Under the pieces are notes generated by a model. The model worked only from the letters and a program-made list of their open reading frames with translations. It had not been told where the DNA came from and did not search any database. Of a DNA stretch of 64,000 bases, positions 44,252 to 55,855 are shown in pieces. The DNA comes from Diadophis punctatus similis (lineage: Eukaryota > Chordata > Lepidosauria > Squamata > Dipsadidae), in assembly GCA_023053685.1 (NCBI GenBank), contig JALIGW010000159.1, forward strand, positions 87,501-151,500, read 5' to 3'. Position numbers and translations under genes: made by a program. Every line of letters starts with the position of its first letter. Positions within the stretch are counted from its first letter, which is position 1.

Positions 44252-45135
44252 TAGCATTGATGCGCGATGGCTCAGTGGTTAAAGACACTGAGCTTGTCAG
44301 CTGGAGAGCTGACAGACTGGGTTCAAGACCCAAGTGCCGCATGACCGGGTGAGCTCCCGTTCCTTGCTCCAGCTCCTGCACACCCAGCAGTTCAAAAGCA
44401 TGCAAACGCGAATAGATAAATAGGTACCACTTCGGTGGGAAGGTAACAGTGTGCCATGCGCCTTTGCGTGTATAGCCATACTAGCCACACGGCCACTGAA
44501 ATATCTTTGGACAACACTGGCTCCCTCAGCTAAAAAATGGAGATGAGCTCCAGAGTTGGACATGACTGACAGTGTTCTGACCCAGCTCCCCAAATATGAC
44601 AGACCCTTTGTAATCAATCAATGATTCCTTTATTAGGAGCGCCAGCAGCCCCAGCAAAAAGTCTCTCTCTCACTGCAGGCTAACAAGTCTGTCTGGCTGG
44701 GGAGATGAATAGTTGTCTGCCACATCTATTTATCTCTGCCTCCTGCCTTTTATCCCCAGAGCTAGGGTGGGGCTTCGTTAGCAGCGGTGGCTCTTCTGTC
44801 CCAAGGACCGGCCCATAGATTTCCACTGTTCTCCTCTCCTCTGCCTTCTGCGCATCCGTGCATCAGGCACTGGACCCAGCTGTTCCTCCTCTTCCTCATC
44901 AGCCACCTCCAGACCTGGGGGTTGTTGACTCTCCATCTGAGAGCTGATGGACCGCCCAGGCTCCACCTCTGTCTCTCTCTCTCTGCCAGCTCCATTCCCT
45001 CTTCCCCCTCTCAGGTTGCCTTGATGCTGATCCTGACTGCCACACCTCCACCATATCTGATTCGGCTGCTAGAGAGGCTAGTGGCTGACAGGCCACAACA
45101 GACAGGGAAACCTTTATCTTTACTTTTTACTTTGT
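44252..45135 (+). mobile_element. tRNA-SINE-3, split by a solo LTR
   Basis: The head gcgatggctcagtggttaaa has A- and B-box-like sequence (gggttcaagacc). The body includes ggtgagctcccgttccttgc and gccacacggccactgaaat. The tail gggaaacctttatctttact (ACCTTT-type) is beyond the LTR at 45105-45124. Removing the LTR and one gacag restores the SINE. Confidence 0.85.
44573..45100 (-). mobile_element. Solo LTR, 528 bp, perfect 5-bp duplication
   Basis: In plus-strand reading it starts tgttctgacccagctccc and ends ggccacaaca, flanked by gacag on both sides (44568-44572, 45101-45105). It has the same TATA-like and AATAAA signals as its relative at 22365-22903, in opposite orientation. No internal genes remain. 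Confidence 0.93.
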
Positions 45136-45669
45136 GTTGAATGCAGATTTTCATGTTTCCTTGTACATCGTCTGATGTCAAGAAAATGCTTCCTGGGCTA
45201 GATTCAGTGTTCTCTTTTGTTCTATTTTAGGGTTGAACAGAATTTGCTTTATCACCAGGTTTGCTTCTTGAAAAATGGTGACATTTAATGGCAAATGGTC
45301 AGTAAAGGAAATGGAGACGCACCTGGCCAGCCTCCACAACATTTATTATGAAACTCAGGAATGTTTCTAAATGTTTTCAGAGACATTTACCAGACAGCCT
45401 TGATCATTTGGACTTCTACCAGCATGCCATGGAGAACAAGAAATAGTGTTTGTTCATTTACCAAGCCTTTTTAGTTGCACTGAAAGATGCATTATGGTAA
45501 TATTATACAATTTTAGCATGTTTGCAGAGGGATGTTTTAAGTTCGGGAGGGGATAATGTTTAGAGCAGGGGGCAGACTGCCAAATGTTGCTAAGGGCTCC
45601 CAGAACCTTTGGACTGCATGGCCAGTGATCAGTATTTGTAGTTTAACAACATTTAGGAGGGCAAACCAT
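45136..45669. other. No recognised feature
   Basis: No gene or known repeat recognised. Confidence 0.5.
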
Positions 45670-45775
45670 TTGGTTAAAGTGTCTAGGACTGGGAAGACCA
45701 GGTTCAAGTCCCGCCTGAAGTTCATCAGATGACCTTGGGCCAGTCAGTAACTCTCAGCCTGCGATGGAATGTGGT
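45670..45775 (+). mobile_element. tRNA-SINE-2-like head fragment
   Basis: ggttaaagtgtctaggactg, ggttcaagtcccgcctga (B-box) and ttgggccagtcagtaactct give a tRNA head and body start. Confidence 0.65.
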
Positions 45776-46029
45776 GAGGAGGTATATTCTCAGGAGGGAA
45801 GGGGTGCATTTCGGAGGAGTAAGAGACAACACAGCCCAGATATCATGTGTGAGAGAAAGAAGCCGAAGACAGCATCTCCCTAATAGTTCACAGAGTATGT
45901 GGGAAATGCAGATAGTAGAGTCCTCAGTCTGACGTGATTTTGTCTATATGTGTGAAACAATAAAGAACTCAGCTTGGAAGGATTACCATGTGCTATTCTT
46001 GTTTTGGAACTGACAGCCTGATGTACCTT

Positions 46030-46092
<63 letters not shown>

Positions 46093-46165
46093 GAGATAGA
46101 TATAGAGATAGATAGAGATGATAGAGACGATAGAGACGATAGAGATAGAGATAGAGATGATAGAG

Positions 46166-46216
<51 letters not shown>

Positions 46217-46265
46217 TGGAGAGATGGATGAATAGATAGATAGATGATAGATAGATAGATATAGA
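46030..46265. repeat. (GT)n, GATAGA and (GA)n compound microsatellite
   Basis: (GT)n to 46084, then GATA/GATAGAC-type units, (GA)n to 46213 and GATA again. Confidence 0.97.
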
Positions 46266-46267
46266 GA

Positions 46268-46385
46268 TAGATGCAGGGGTGGGATTCAGCTGGTTTGGAC
46301 CGGTTCGGGCGAACTAGATGTTAATTTTAATCTGGTTCACTGAACCGGTTGTTCCAAGGACTGGCTAACCCCGCCCACTCCTCCC
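46268..46385. mobile_element. hAT-like element, left end only
   Basis: caggggtgggattcagctgg start with ggaccggttcgggcgaacta. The right end was not found nearby. Confidence 0.5.
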
Positions 46386-46797
46386 CTCCCTTGGGGGAAC
46401 TCAATAGAGCAGGATTTACTATGGATGTGGGAAAATCATGCTGCTTCAAACTATTTTGTTAGCTGTACAGAATTAATTTTTTTTTCAAGAATGTTTTTTT
46501 AATTTCCGTTGACCTTCAAAATGTGCCTCCTTAAAAGGATTTCATTTCAGAGATTTTTTTTTTTTGCAGCCTGATTGGCAATTTTCAACAGATAATGAAG
46601 ACAATGTATATTCTTGCGCACTCTTTCGGTGTATATCTAAGCAGCGACCATCCACTTCATGTTCTGGTTGCAAATGCCCACCCAGATATTAGCTGAGCCA
46701 AGAAGAGATTACAAGGGAAGGCAGTCCGTTTTGTCAGATATTGTTCATCCCACTATTGACCACAGAGCTTTCTTTTTTCTTTTTAGAACAGTGGATT
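46386..46797. other. No recognised feature
   Basis: No feature recognised. Confidence 0.45.
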
Positions 46798-46813
46798 GCA
46801 CTTGATGATTATC

Positions 46814-47023
46814 TTTTAAAAAAAATAGTCTTTATTAAATTTTTACAATAAGAAAAAAGACACAAACAAAACACACAAACACACAAACAAAACATAAACA
46901 ATTACACATATTTACAAACAACAAGAAATAGTCCAATGCTTTAACAGCGTTATTAAAGTATTTGTTTCGTATCAAAATCTATATATACATTTTAAGTACA
47001 TTCCATGTCGTAATTATCGGTGA
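46814..47023 (-). mobile_element. L1-type LINE 3' end with 16-bp target duplication
   Basis: A 210-bp insert flanked by gcacttgatgattatc at 46798-46813 and 47024-47039. In minus orientation it ends with tttaataaagactatt, giving a polyadenylation-like signal near an A/T-rich end. Long duplications of 15-17 bp are typical of L1 target-primed reverse transcription. An L1-mobilised transcript is an alternative. Confidence 0.75.
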
Positions 47024-47132
47024 GCACTTGATGATTATCATATACCCAATGTAGGCTTGATGTCCTCTGTTCTCCTTCATTTTTGTAATAAAGAGCATAT
47101 TTTAATTTGCAAAGCCCTTTTTATTTTAACAA

Positions 47133-47795
47133 AGTTTGAAGGGACCTTGTACTGTAGGTCATCTAGTCCAACTGCCCACCCAAGCAGGAGACCCTACATC
47201 ATTTCTGACAAATGGCAGTCCAATCTCTTCTTGAAAGCCTCCAGTGATGAAGCTCCCACAACTTCTGAAGGCAACTTCTGTTCCATGGGTTGCTTGTTCT
47301 CACTGTCAGAAAGTTCCTCCTTATTTCTAGGTTGAATCTCTCCTTGATCAGTTTCCATCCATTATTCCTTGCCTGGCCTTCGGGTGCCTTGGAAAATAGC
47401 TTGACCCCTTCCTCTCTGTGGCAGCCCCTCAAATATTGGAAGGCTGCTATCATGTCTCTCCTGGTCCTTCTCTTCAATAGACTAGCCATGCCCAATTCCT
47501 ACAACCGTTCATCGCATGTTTTAGCCTCCAGTCCCCTAATCTTCCTGGTTGCTCTTCTCTGCACTTTTTCTAGAGTCTTTTTTATGGTGTGGTGACCAAA
47601 ACCTGCAGTATTCTAGGTGTGGTCTTACTAAGGCTTTACAGAGTGGTATTGGTGCATCACTTGATCTTGATTGTATCTCTCTGTTAATGCAATTTAGGAT
47701 TGCATTGGCTTTTTTGGCTACTGCCGCACACTGCTGGCTCATATTTAACTGGTTGTCCACTAAGATTCCAAGATCCCTCTCACAGTTACTTTGAT
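47133..47795 (-). mobile_element. CR1 LINE 3' end, second subfamily
   Basis: Minus strand with 3' terminus gtaggtcatctagtccaact, extending farther 5' than most copies (ccaagatccctctcacagtt, region QCAAVAKKANAILNCINREI). The ORF is broken near 47530 and 47595. Confidence 0.9.
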
Positions 47796-49020
47796 TAAGC
47801 CTGGGTTTTTAAATTTCAGTGCTAACCAGAATGTACCCATTGCTTTTCCTCTCTTATTTGCTCACCAATATGAGTTCTCTTCCTCTCTTCCTCTTCATTC
47901 CTCTCATCCCTTGCCTCTCCCATTTCTATTTCCTGATTAAAAGTTTAAAGGACAGATTACAGATTATGGGTGATTCCATCACTAGAATTTCTTCGTAGGG
48001 CATAGCAACATTATGCATGATTGTTTGGCAGTTTTCACACAGAGGAGTCCATTAGCAGTGTATAAATAAAAAAAATGGTAATGAAGATCAGGCACAAAAT
48101 GTAATAAATGCAAAGGATAAGAAAATTGCATTCAAAGGTGGTGGTAGGGAGGGGCAATCCAGGGTCTTTATCCAAAACAAAATTTAACCCACAGAAGCAA
48201 ATTAAACCAGGTTATTTCAAGAATATTTCAAACAGGTTGAATTAATAGCAAATAGATGACACATCATTTGCGTTTATCACATTGATGGAGGTGTTATGGG
48301 CTACTTCCAAGAGCAGAAGCAATATTTTTCTTCCCGAATGTATATTTCAAAAATTCAGATTTTTTCTTCTAAATAGAATTGTAAGTAAGGAACTGTAAAG
48401 CCCAAATTAAAAAAATCAAGATCAAGGTAAGGTTGACCTTAGAGACAGGAACAAAGGGCCACCAAATTTGTAGAGAAATTGAGTGAATAACTTCTCCTGA
48501 TTTTTTTTCTCAGGGGAAGGATGAAATCTCTTTTGTGAGAGGACTTCCACCTCAAGGATTTATTCAAAATTTGGGAAACCATGGAAGGGTGCAGCAACTG
48601 AAAAAAAAATTAGAAATGAAAAAAAAATCAATGCGGATAGATTTCCCCATTGTTATCACTAAGGCAACTCGTTTTTCCTTACAAGAATTTCTGCGAAATG
48701 CTCTTAACCTCCGGGAGAAAATTCAAAAGCAAATTGTCTTCTTTCAAACTGAACAAAAATCGGAGGTGAAGAAATAAAAAAGGATTGTGCAGCATTCATT
48801 CATTGAGAAGGTATCACACCTAAGGACTTTCCCGATTTGCAAATAGAAGCGGTTGGTGAGCTGGATTCTCAAAGTTGCTTTTCGTATCCGTGGTTTACCC
48901 TCTTATTTGGCAATTATGAACTAGCTACTGAAGCAGAACTTGGGAGTCAGAATATAGGTCTTTATGGCTGTCGTTTGTTGAAAAGAAATAATTAGTTGTG
49001 AAGAATTCCTGCCTTTAGGA
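47796..49020. other. No recognised feature
   Basis: Apparently unique. The 80-codon ORF at 48535-48777 is lysine-rich and is not recognised. Confidence 0.45.
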
Positions 49021-49080
49021 GTGTGCAACTTTTTTGAGGAGGGTTGCGCCTTTTTATTATTATTATTATGTGCCTACTTC

Positions 49081-49607
49081 TTTAAAAAGCTTGCCACTGC
49101 CATAGCAGAACCTCTAAGCATAATTTATGAGATATCTTTCAGAACCAGCTCCTTGCCCGACCTATGGTCATTAGCCACCGTCATACCTATCTTTAAAAAG
49201 GGAGATCCTAGTCTAGTAGAAAATTGGTCTACAGACCAATCTCATTGTGTTGCGTCACCTGTAAAGTCATGGAATCCATTATAAACCAATCCATCACCCT
49301 GCACTTAGAGACAAACAACCTGCTTTCTAACAAGCAGTTTGGTTTCAGAAAAAAATTGTCCTGTAATCTGCAACTCCTACACTGCAGAAACATTTGGACC
49401 ACACATCTTGACCAGGGTAAAGCAATAGACGGAATTTACATAGACTTCTGCAAAGCCTGTGATTCAGTGGTGCATGACAAACTACTGTTAAAACTAAGTT
49501 GTTATGGCATTTCCGGATCCCTGCACAAATGGATAGCTGTGTCCCTGTCTAACAGGAAACAAGTAGTCAGAATAGGGAGGGCCCAATCAAATCCGGGCAC
49601 CAGTTAA
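49081..49607 (+). pseudogene. Non-LTR reverse transcriptase fragment (CR1 superfamily), frameshifted
   Basis: Two overlapping frames. The first (to about 49222) holds the region before motif 1 (IPIFKKGDPSLVENW). The second (49224-49607) begins YRPISLCCVTCKVMESIIN and contains QFGFRKKLSCNLQL and the motif A region YIDFCKACDSVVHDKL, where the usual AFD is ACD. It ends before the YADD box. The frameshift near 49224, the altered motif and the truncation show it is dead. It may be the upstream part of LINE B, but no overlap proves that. Confidence 0.8.
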
Positions 49608-49904
49608 AGGGAAAGGTGGGTTTAACTATGCAATTAAAAAGTTCATTCCTCCCCTGGACTCTGCCTGCACCACCCCAAGGAGGGTACAGCTCACAGTTTG
49701 GAAAACCTTGCTCTAGGGGAACATCCCTTAGGCTTTCCTTAATTATATGCAGACCTGGAGACCTTGGTTGGGTCCCTCTGCTAGAAAATCAGCATGTAGT
49801 TTTCTTTCTCTCTCCCCCCCTTTTCCTTTCATTTTTTTTGAATAAAAGAGAATTTATGAATACTTTTCACTCCCCATGACTTCATGTTATATTATATATA
49901 TGAA
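49608..49904. other. No recognised feature
   Basis: No feature recognised. Confidence 0.4.
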
Positions 49905-50292
49905 ATGTAAGTTCCAAGAAATACACCCATAGCGAACAGAACTCCGAGGCAAGTAGGTTTCTGAAAGAACAGGTTTATTAGATACCTCATATTGGCACAG
50001 ACTGGTGAAAACCAACTCTAAAGGTTCCCACGGTTTTCACCTAATTAAAAGTTTTCTCCCTTTCCCAAACAATCTGTCACATGGTCCAATCAAGGTGCTG
50101 TCCGGTTACTTGGAAACTTCACTCCTCCTCTCTTCAGCCACCTGTGGGAATGTCCTTGGTTCTCAGGGGACACTATTTTGTTTTGGCTACAAATCCCCAG
50201 ATATCTTTATTCCCCCCCCCCTTAGCAGCACAGTGGCCACACTGAAGCCTCCAAGATGCCCTCAGTCAGGCTAGCTTCAGAGTTGACAGTAA
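49905..50292 (-). mobile_element. Probable solo LTR
   Basis: In minus reading it begins tgtcaactctgaagctagcc, has an aataaa-type signal (ctaataaacctgttct), and ends tttcttggaacttaca. Flanking bases (gaaa and gtaa) match only 3 of 4. The TG...CA ends and polyadenylation signal are suggestive, not decisive. Confidence 0.45.
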
Positions 50293-50339
50293 GTGGGGGA
50301 GATTTAAGTCTTTCCTCCTATCTGCATGTTTTCCTTATA

Positions 50340-50415
50340 TAGGAAGGAAGGAAGGAAGGAAGGAAGGGAGGGAGGGAGGGAGGGAGGGAGGGAGGGAGGG
50401 AGGGAGGGAGGGAGG
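50340..50415. repeat. (GGAA)n(GGGA)n microsatellite
   Basis: GGAA units followed by GGGA units. Confidence 0.98.
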
Positions 50416-51485
50416 ATCCATAGCTACTGAACAGACTTACGAATCCTAGAAATTTGCCAGGTTTTGGTATCTCTGCATTAGAGTTGGAAAACCTCTCTGA
50501 AATCAAAGGTAATTTTTGAAAATGCCCCCAGGTGTCACATAATTATGTCAGTTAAATTTTTGCCTTCTTCCACTTCAGCGTGTGAGGAAGTTGGGAGTCT
50601 AATACAATCCTAACTCTGATGCATTACTCTTCCTTCTTATTTTGATAAAGTAAACATCTAAACTCATATTCCCTAATGTTAGGCATCATGACTTGGGGAG
50701 GGGGAATTCATAACAGAAAGAATGAAGTTCCAGGCAATGCCGAGACAGCAGTGTTATCCACATCTGGTTAACGCTGATGGCCCTTCAGGGCTCCAGAATT
50801 TCAAAGAAGGATCTTTATCAAGCATAAGAGGAGAGGAGGAGGAATATTTTCATACAAAGCAGATTCTCCATAGCGGAATTAAAAGCCACTTGTCTTTTTT
50901 CCAGATGTGAAATGTGACATGTTTGGTAGACATGTCACATCTCTATTTTTAACATGCAATCTCTGCTTTAAAAATAATCTTTAATTCCCATGGTTCACCA
51001 TTTTTGTCCTCTCCATTTTTTTTTGCGTCTCTGCAAATTTCAATCTACGGTTGTGTCTTGTTCCTTGAAGCCTTGGACTTTCCGCTGGATGTTTGCCAAG
51101 GGAGAAGAGAGCATCCGACACCACACAGTTACAAGGCGACACTTTCTGCTTTCCTTTGAAGAAGATTCACACCTTGATGCCTAAGCTTGATGCTGTAAAT
51201 AGAAATCCGGGACACGGATCGAAATATCTGAAGTTACTTGCATCACTGTTATGGAAATGAAACGTAGATGCCTTCGGGGAAATCACTGTCCATCAGTGAT
51301 GTTTTAAAGTCCACGGAACAGTTAAAACAGGGCAGTGAATGTCTGAAAATAAATAGAGGCTTGGGTTTCAAAGATGTACTGTGATGCATAGAATGGTTTT
51401 ATGTGCAAGTGACTTTGGAAAAATATTATTTTAGGTGTACACGTGTGCTCTAGATATTACCATTGTTTAATTTATACAGGCATTC
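50416..51485. other. No recognised feature
   Basis: Apparently unique sequence with no recognisable exon. Confidence 0.5.
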
Positions 51486-51740
51486 CAGATGGTGGCGCAG
51501 CGGTTAGAGTGCAGTACTGCAGGCCACTTTAGCTGACTGTGATCCGCAGGTCAGCAGTTCAAATCTCGCCGGCTCAAGGTTGACTCAGCCTTCCATCCTT
51601 CTGAGGTAGGTAAAACGAGGACCCAAATTGTTGGGGGCAATATAAATAATATACATTGCTTACTGGTGTAAACCGCTTAGAGAGTGCTTGCACTGTGAGG
51701 CGGTATATAAATCTCACAAATAAATAAATAAATAAATAAA
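51486..51740 (+). mobile_element. tRNA-SINE-1 copy
   Basis: Head gatggtggcgcagcggttag, B box cagttcaaatctcgcc, 3' block gaggcggtatataaatctc, (AAAT)n tail. Confidence 0.92.
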
Positions 51741-51858
51741 TTTGCAACACCCAATAATTCAATTGTTAAAAAAGAGCCGAGGTGGCACAGCAGTTAAGAG
51801 TGCAGTACTGCAGGCCACTTTAGCTGACTGTGATCCGCAGGTCAGCGGTTCAAATCTC

Positions 51859-52509
51859 AGCTCAAACTTCCCAAGGAGCTGCTGATACAGTTCTACAGAG
51901 GAATCATTGAGTCTGTCATCTGCACCTCTATAACTGTCTGGTTTGGTTCTGCAACCCAACAAGACAGACACAGACTTCAGAGGATAATCAGAACTGCAGA
52001 AAAAACAATTACTGCCAACCTGCCTTCCATTGAGGACCTGTATACTGCACGAGTCAAAAAGAGGGCCGTGAAAATATTTACTGACCCCTCGCACCCTGGA
52101 CATAAATTGTTTCAACTCCTACCCTCAAAACGTCGCTATAGAGCACTGCACACCAAGACAACTAGACACAAGAACAGTTTTTTCCTGAACGCCATCACTC
52201 TGCTAAACAAATAATTCCCTCACCACTGTAAAACTATTCACTAGGCTGTATTACTATTACTATTAGTTTTTCTCATCGTTCCTATCACCCATCTCCTCCC
52301 ACTTATGACTGTATGACTGTAACTTGTTGCTTGTATCCTTACGATTATTTCATATTGATTGTTTCCTGATTGCTTACTTGAACCCTATGACAACCATTCT
52401 TGACAAATGTATCTTTTCTTTTATGTACACTGAGAGCATATGCACCAAAGACAAATTCCTTGTGTGTCCAATCACACTTGGCCAATAAAGAATTCTATTC
52501 TATTCTATT
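51859..52509 (+). mobile_element. LINE C 3' end with short (ATTCT)n tail
   Basis: A 5'-truncated LINE C, ending ttggccaataaagaattct and four ATTCT-like units. Confidence 0.9.
51861..52214 (+). pseudogene. LINE C C-terminal coding fragment (118 codons incl. stop, no ATG)
   Basis: An open frame from the insertion junction to a natural TAA. Motifs include LLIQFYRGIIESVICTSITV, TVWFGSATQQDRHRLQRIIR, NLPSIEDLYTARVKKRAV and KTTRHKNSFFLNAITLLNK. This post-reverse-transcriptase domain is common in vertebrate LINEs. It is the best-preserved LINE C coding piece in the window, but it lacks a start codon and all catalytic domains. Confidence 0.8.
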
Positions 52510-52562
52510 CAGATTGTTGTGGGTGTAATGGTGCAAACTGCTTAGAGAGTGCTTGCACTGTG

Positions 52563-52745
<183 letters not shown>

Positions 52746-55221
52746 TTGTACAACTCTTTAAGATACACCTTTCAAGTTGAGTCTCTCCAGCAAGACTGAT
52801 ATGACCAGAATCAAGGGGTAGTCTTAGGTCACAGAGATATTAGGAAAGAATTGGAAGAGATACCTATGAATGGTATGGTACATCTTCCAGCTTTTTTGAT
52901 ATCTGGGAGTTTGCTGTTGGTGGAGGATGCAGTCCTATCACCAAGGTTGAAGAAAGGCTCAAATGTCATGCATGGAAATCAGAAAACCCAGGCAGCTCAA
53001 ATGAATATAAAGGTTTATTATCTTGTAAAGCTGTCTACCAGAATCTGAACTACTAAAGGTTAAGGCAAATTGGTGGTGGATAAGAATCAATGGAATTCAG
53101 GATGGGCTGGACTTAGATCTCTTGTGTGAGTGCAAAGGGAATCAAAACTGATTTGACCCCTATCTCAAGCTCAGCCTGGTCATCTCCTACATCAACTTTG
53201 CTTTGTAAAATGAAAAAGAAGATCATCTTTTTTATATATATCAACTGCTTCTTGATCTACTAATGCCTTTTTCTTTTCTTGGAGGATAGCCACTCCCTAC
53301 AACCTGCCAGAGTATATCCATTAAGGTGAGAGAAGAATTGCTTTATGCTGGCAAGATTCTGTCTATTGGGTATCAGCAAATAAAGAACTGAACTTGGCTG
53401 GATTGTTCTATGCCATTCTTGGACTGGGCTGGTCAAGAATTAATTTATTTGACAACGGTTATATACCCAAGCTTTTTGCCATCTTCTTCTACTGCTTTGT
53501 TGTTGTTTTTTTAATTGTATCTTCAGGATGTTCTGGCAATCTCTCATCCATGTTCTAATTAGGTCCTGCCTTGGTAGCTCCTTTTGTGAGATCATTTCTG
53601 CTCTGAGGGTCCCACAAGCTGGAATAACCACTCAAGAGTTTACAACACATCCTTGCAGAGGATAGTGTAACAAAATGAATGGCAAGTGATCTGTTCACCT
53701 GCTTTACAAGTAAACAAATAATGGTTGTTATTATTCCCAGCAACGGCCTATCCTACATATTTATCTGTTTACTGATGGGAATTAAGACTATGCAACTATA
53801 GGTTTAAAATGGGAAGGGTCCAAAGCAGTAACAGAAAAGTGCTAAGCAGAAGATCCAATGCCCAGAGATCAATATCACTTTGAATCAGCTTATGTTTACC
53901 TGAAATGATGTTTTGGCTTTCAGAGATTTATGCTCCAGGCTGTTAATTACTCTCCTGAATCCAAAAGCATTTTTACTGTCAATTTGAGAAATGTAGAGTT
54001 TCTTTCATATCATTCCGACCTACACATCAATAAAAGGAAAACTTCTGCTCACAGATTCAGTTCCTAGCAGGTCTACTTTTACTAGAGCCGAATGCAGCCA
54101 GCTAGTAAGATGGGTCCAGCTTGCTAGGATCAAAGGTGGTCCTTGAATGGTCCAGCTTGGTAGGATTCCTCAATGCATATTTAATTGAATTATTGTTTTC
54201 ATCTCCTCCCTTTCCTTCTGATAGGAAGATGGCATACATGCTTCTCTCCCAGCATGGAATTATCTTCAGAGCTACTCCCTGAAGTAGGTCAGGCTCAGAA
54301 GCGTTGAAGCTGTAGTATGCGCTACAGTAGGTACAGTCTTCGCATGCAAGAAGAAGAAAAATGCAGATGGCATTTGATGTACCACCACATTTCAGAAAGC
54401 ATCCAATAATGTTTCCCGGATAGCTGGGATACAAGAGCCAACTGCTGTCCACCTTATGGGTGGCTCTTATCTTTGACAAACTGAACAATCACTCACCGTA
54501 TATTTCTTTCCCCCAACAATGATCAAACATCTTTTGCAGAGTCCACTGCATGATTATGCCATATGTATCATTTCACAGAAGGAAGAAAGAAGAACTAAAC
54601 ATAGTGCGATCCCGTATGAGCCAAAATAAATCTTTTTTAAAATACACAATACAGTATGTGATATAGACTCGTGTCTGAAGAGCCTTGATTTTGAGCTTTT
54701 GAAAGGGGGGAAAATTGTGTTAAGGTCTGATCCTGAAGGGGTATGGAGAATTGTCTTTGAAGATGCTTTGTCCTTCCCAGATTGATGGTCAATGTTCATA
54801 ATGGGGACATGAGATGTAAAATTCCAATTTAACAGCCTCACACACCATCGAAGACACTTTTCTGCAAAACCCACTGCAACTCTGAACTTTTATGCATGAC
54901 TTTTCCACTTAGCCTCTTTTTGATTGTCCTTCATTTTAAGTGCCACCATGGCCTACCAAAGTGAGTTCAACTAGGATCAGAGGGTTAATCACCACTTGGC
55001 TGCTGTCTGGAGTCACAGAATGGTAGAAACTCTAACCACTACTTGAAAACAGCCAGTGACTGCGGAGTCCTTTAATGAGCAGGCCCAATTAAACTGTAGA
55101 ATTTAGAAAGGAAGTGATAATTTATCAGAGAAAGTCAACCAAAAGTTAGAAAATTAGAAGAGTTCATTTAGAGGCAAAACATTAAAATGGTGTCTTGCTA
55201 CAAGTTCTCTTCCCAAATAAA
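52746..55221. other. Longest stretch without a recognised feature
   Basis: About 2.5 kb with no recognised repeat. ORFs at 54102-54488 (128 codons, minus) and 54554-54874 (106 codons, minus) show no known motif. This is the best place in the window to look for conserved non-coding sequence. Confidence 0.5.
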
Positions 55222-55660
55222 CATATATCTTTGTTGTTGTTGTTGTTAGTTGCGAAGCCATGTCCGACCCATCGCGACCCCATGGACAACGTTCCTCCAG
55301 GCCTTCCTGTCCTCTACCATCCCCTGGAGTCTATTGAAGCTCACACCGACTGCTTCAGTGACTCCATCCAGCCACCTCATTCTCTGCCGTCCCCTTCTTC
55401 TTTTGCCCTCAATCGTTCCCAGCATTAGGCTCTTCTCCAGTGAGTCCTTCCTTCTCATTAGGTGGCCAAAGTATTTGAGTTTCATCTTCAGGATTTGGCC
55501 TTCTAAAGAGCAGTCAGGGTTGATCTCCTCTAGGACTGACCGGTTTGATGGCCTTGCAGTCCAAGGACTCGCAGGAGTCTTCTCCAGCACCATAGTTCAA
55601 AGGCCTCAATTCTTTGGCACTCAGCCTTCCTTATGGTCCAACTTTCACATCCATACATTC
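55222..55660 (-). mobile_element. BovB/RTE LINE 3' coding end
   Basis: Minus-strand BovB. The last part of the ORF (55246-55593) has KLKYFGHLMRRKDSLEKSLM and KRRRGRQRMRWLDGVTEAVG, ending near WRNVVHGVAMGRTWL. The preceding part ([20 protein letters not shown]) is in a different frame, so a frameshift separates them at about 55530-55590. Confidence 0.9.
55246..55593 (-). pseudogene. BovB ORF C-terminal fragment
   Basis: 115 codons, with EINPDCSLEGQILKMKLKYF, the basic GKRRRGRQRMRWLDGVTEAV block and EDRKAWRNVVHGVAMGRTW. This is typical RTE-clade C-terminal sequence. Catalytic domains are absent and the frame is broken upstream. Confidence 0.85.
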
Positions 55661-55709
55661 CATGTGTGTGTGTATACAGTATACATACATACATACATAC
55701 ATACATACA

Positions 55710-55798
<89 letters not shown>

Positions 55799-55800
55799 TG

Positions 55801-55852
<52 letters not shown>
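55661..55852. repeat. Compound microsatellite (CATA, TA, CA) with mirrored flanks
   Basis: GT, CATA, TA and CA runs. gtgtatacagtatacatac at the left and tactgtatacacacac at the right are complementary, so the block can form a hairpin. Confidence 0.97.
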
Positions 55853-55855
<3 letters not shown>

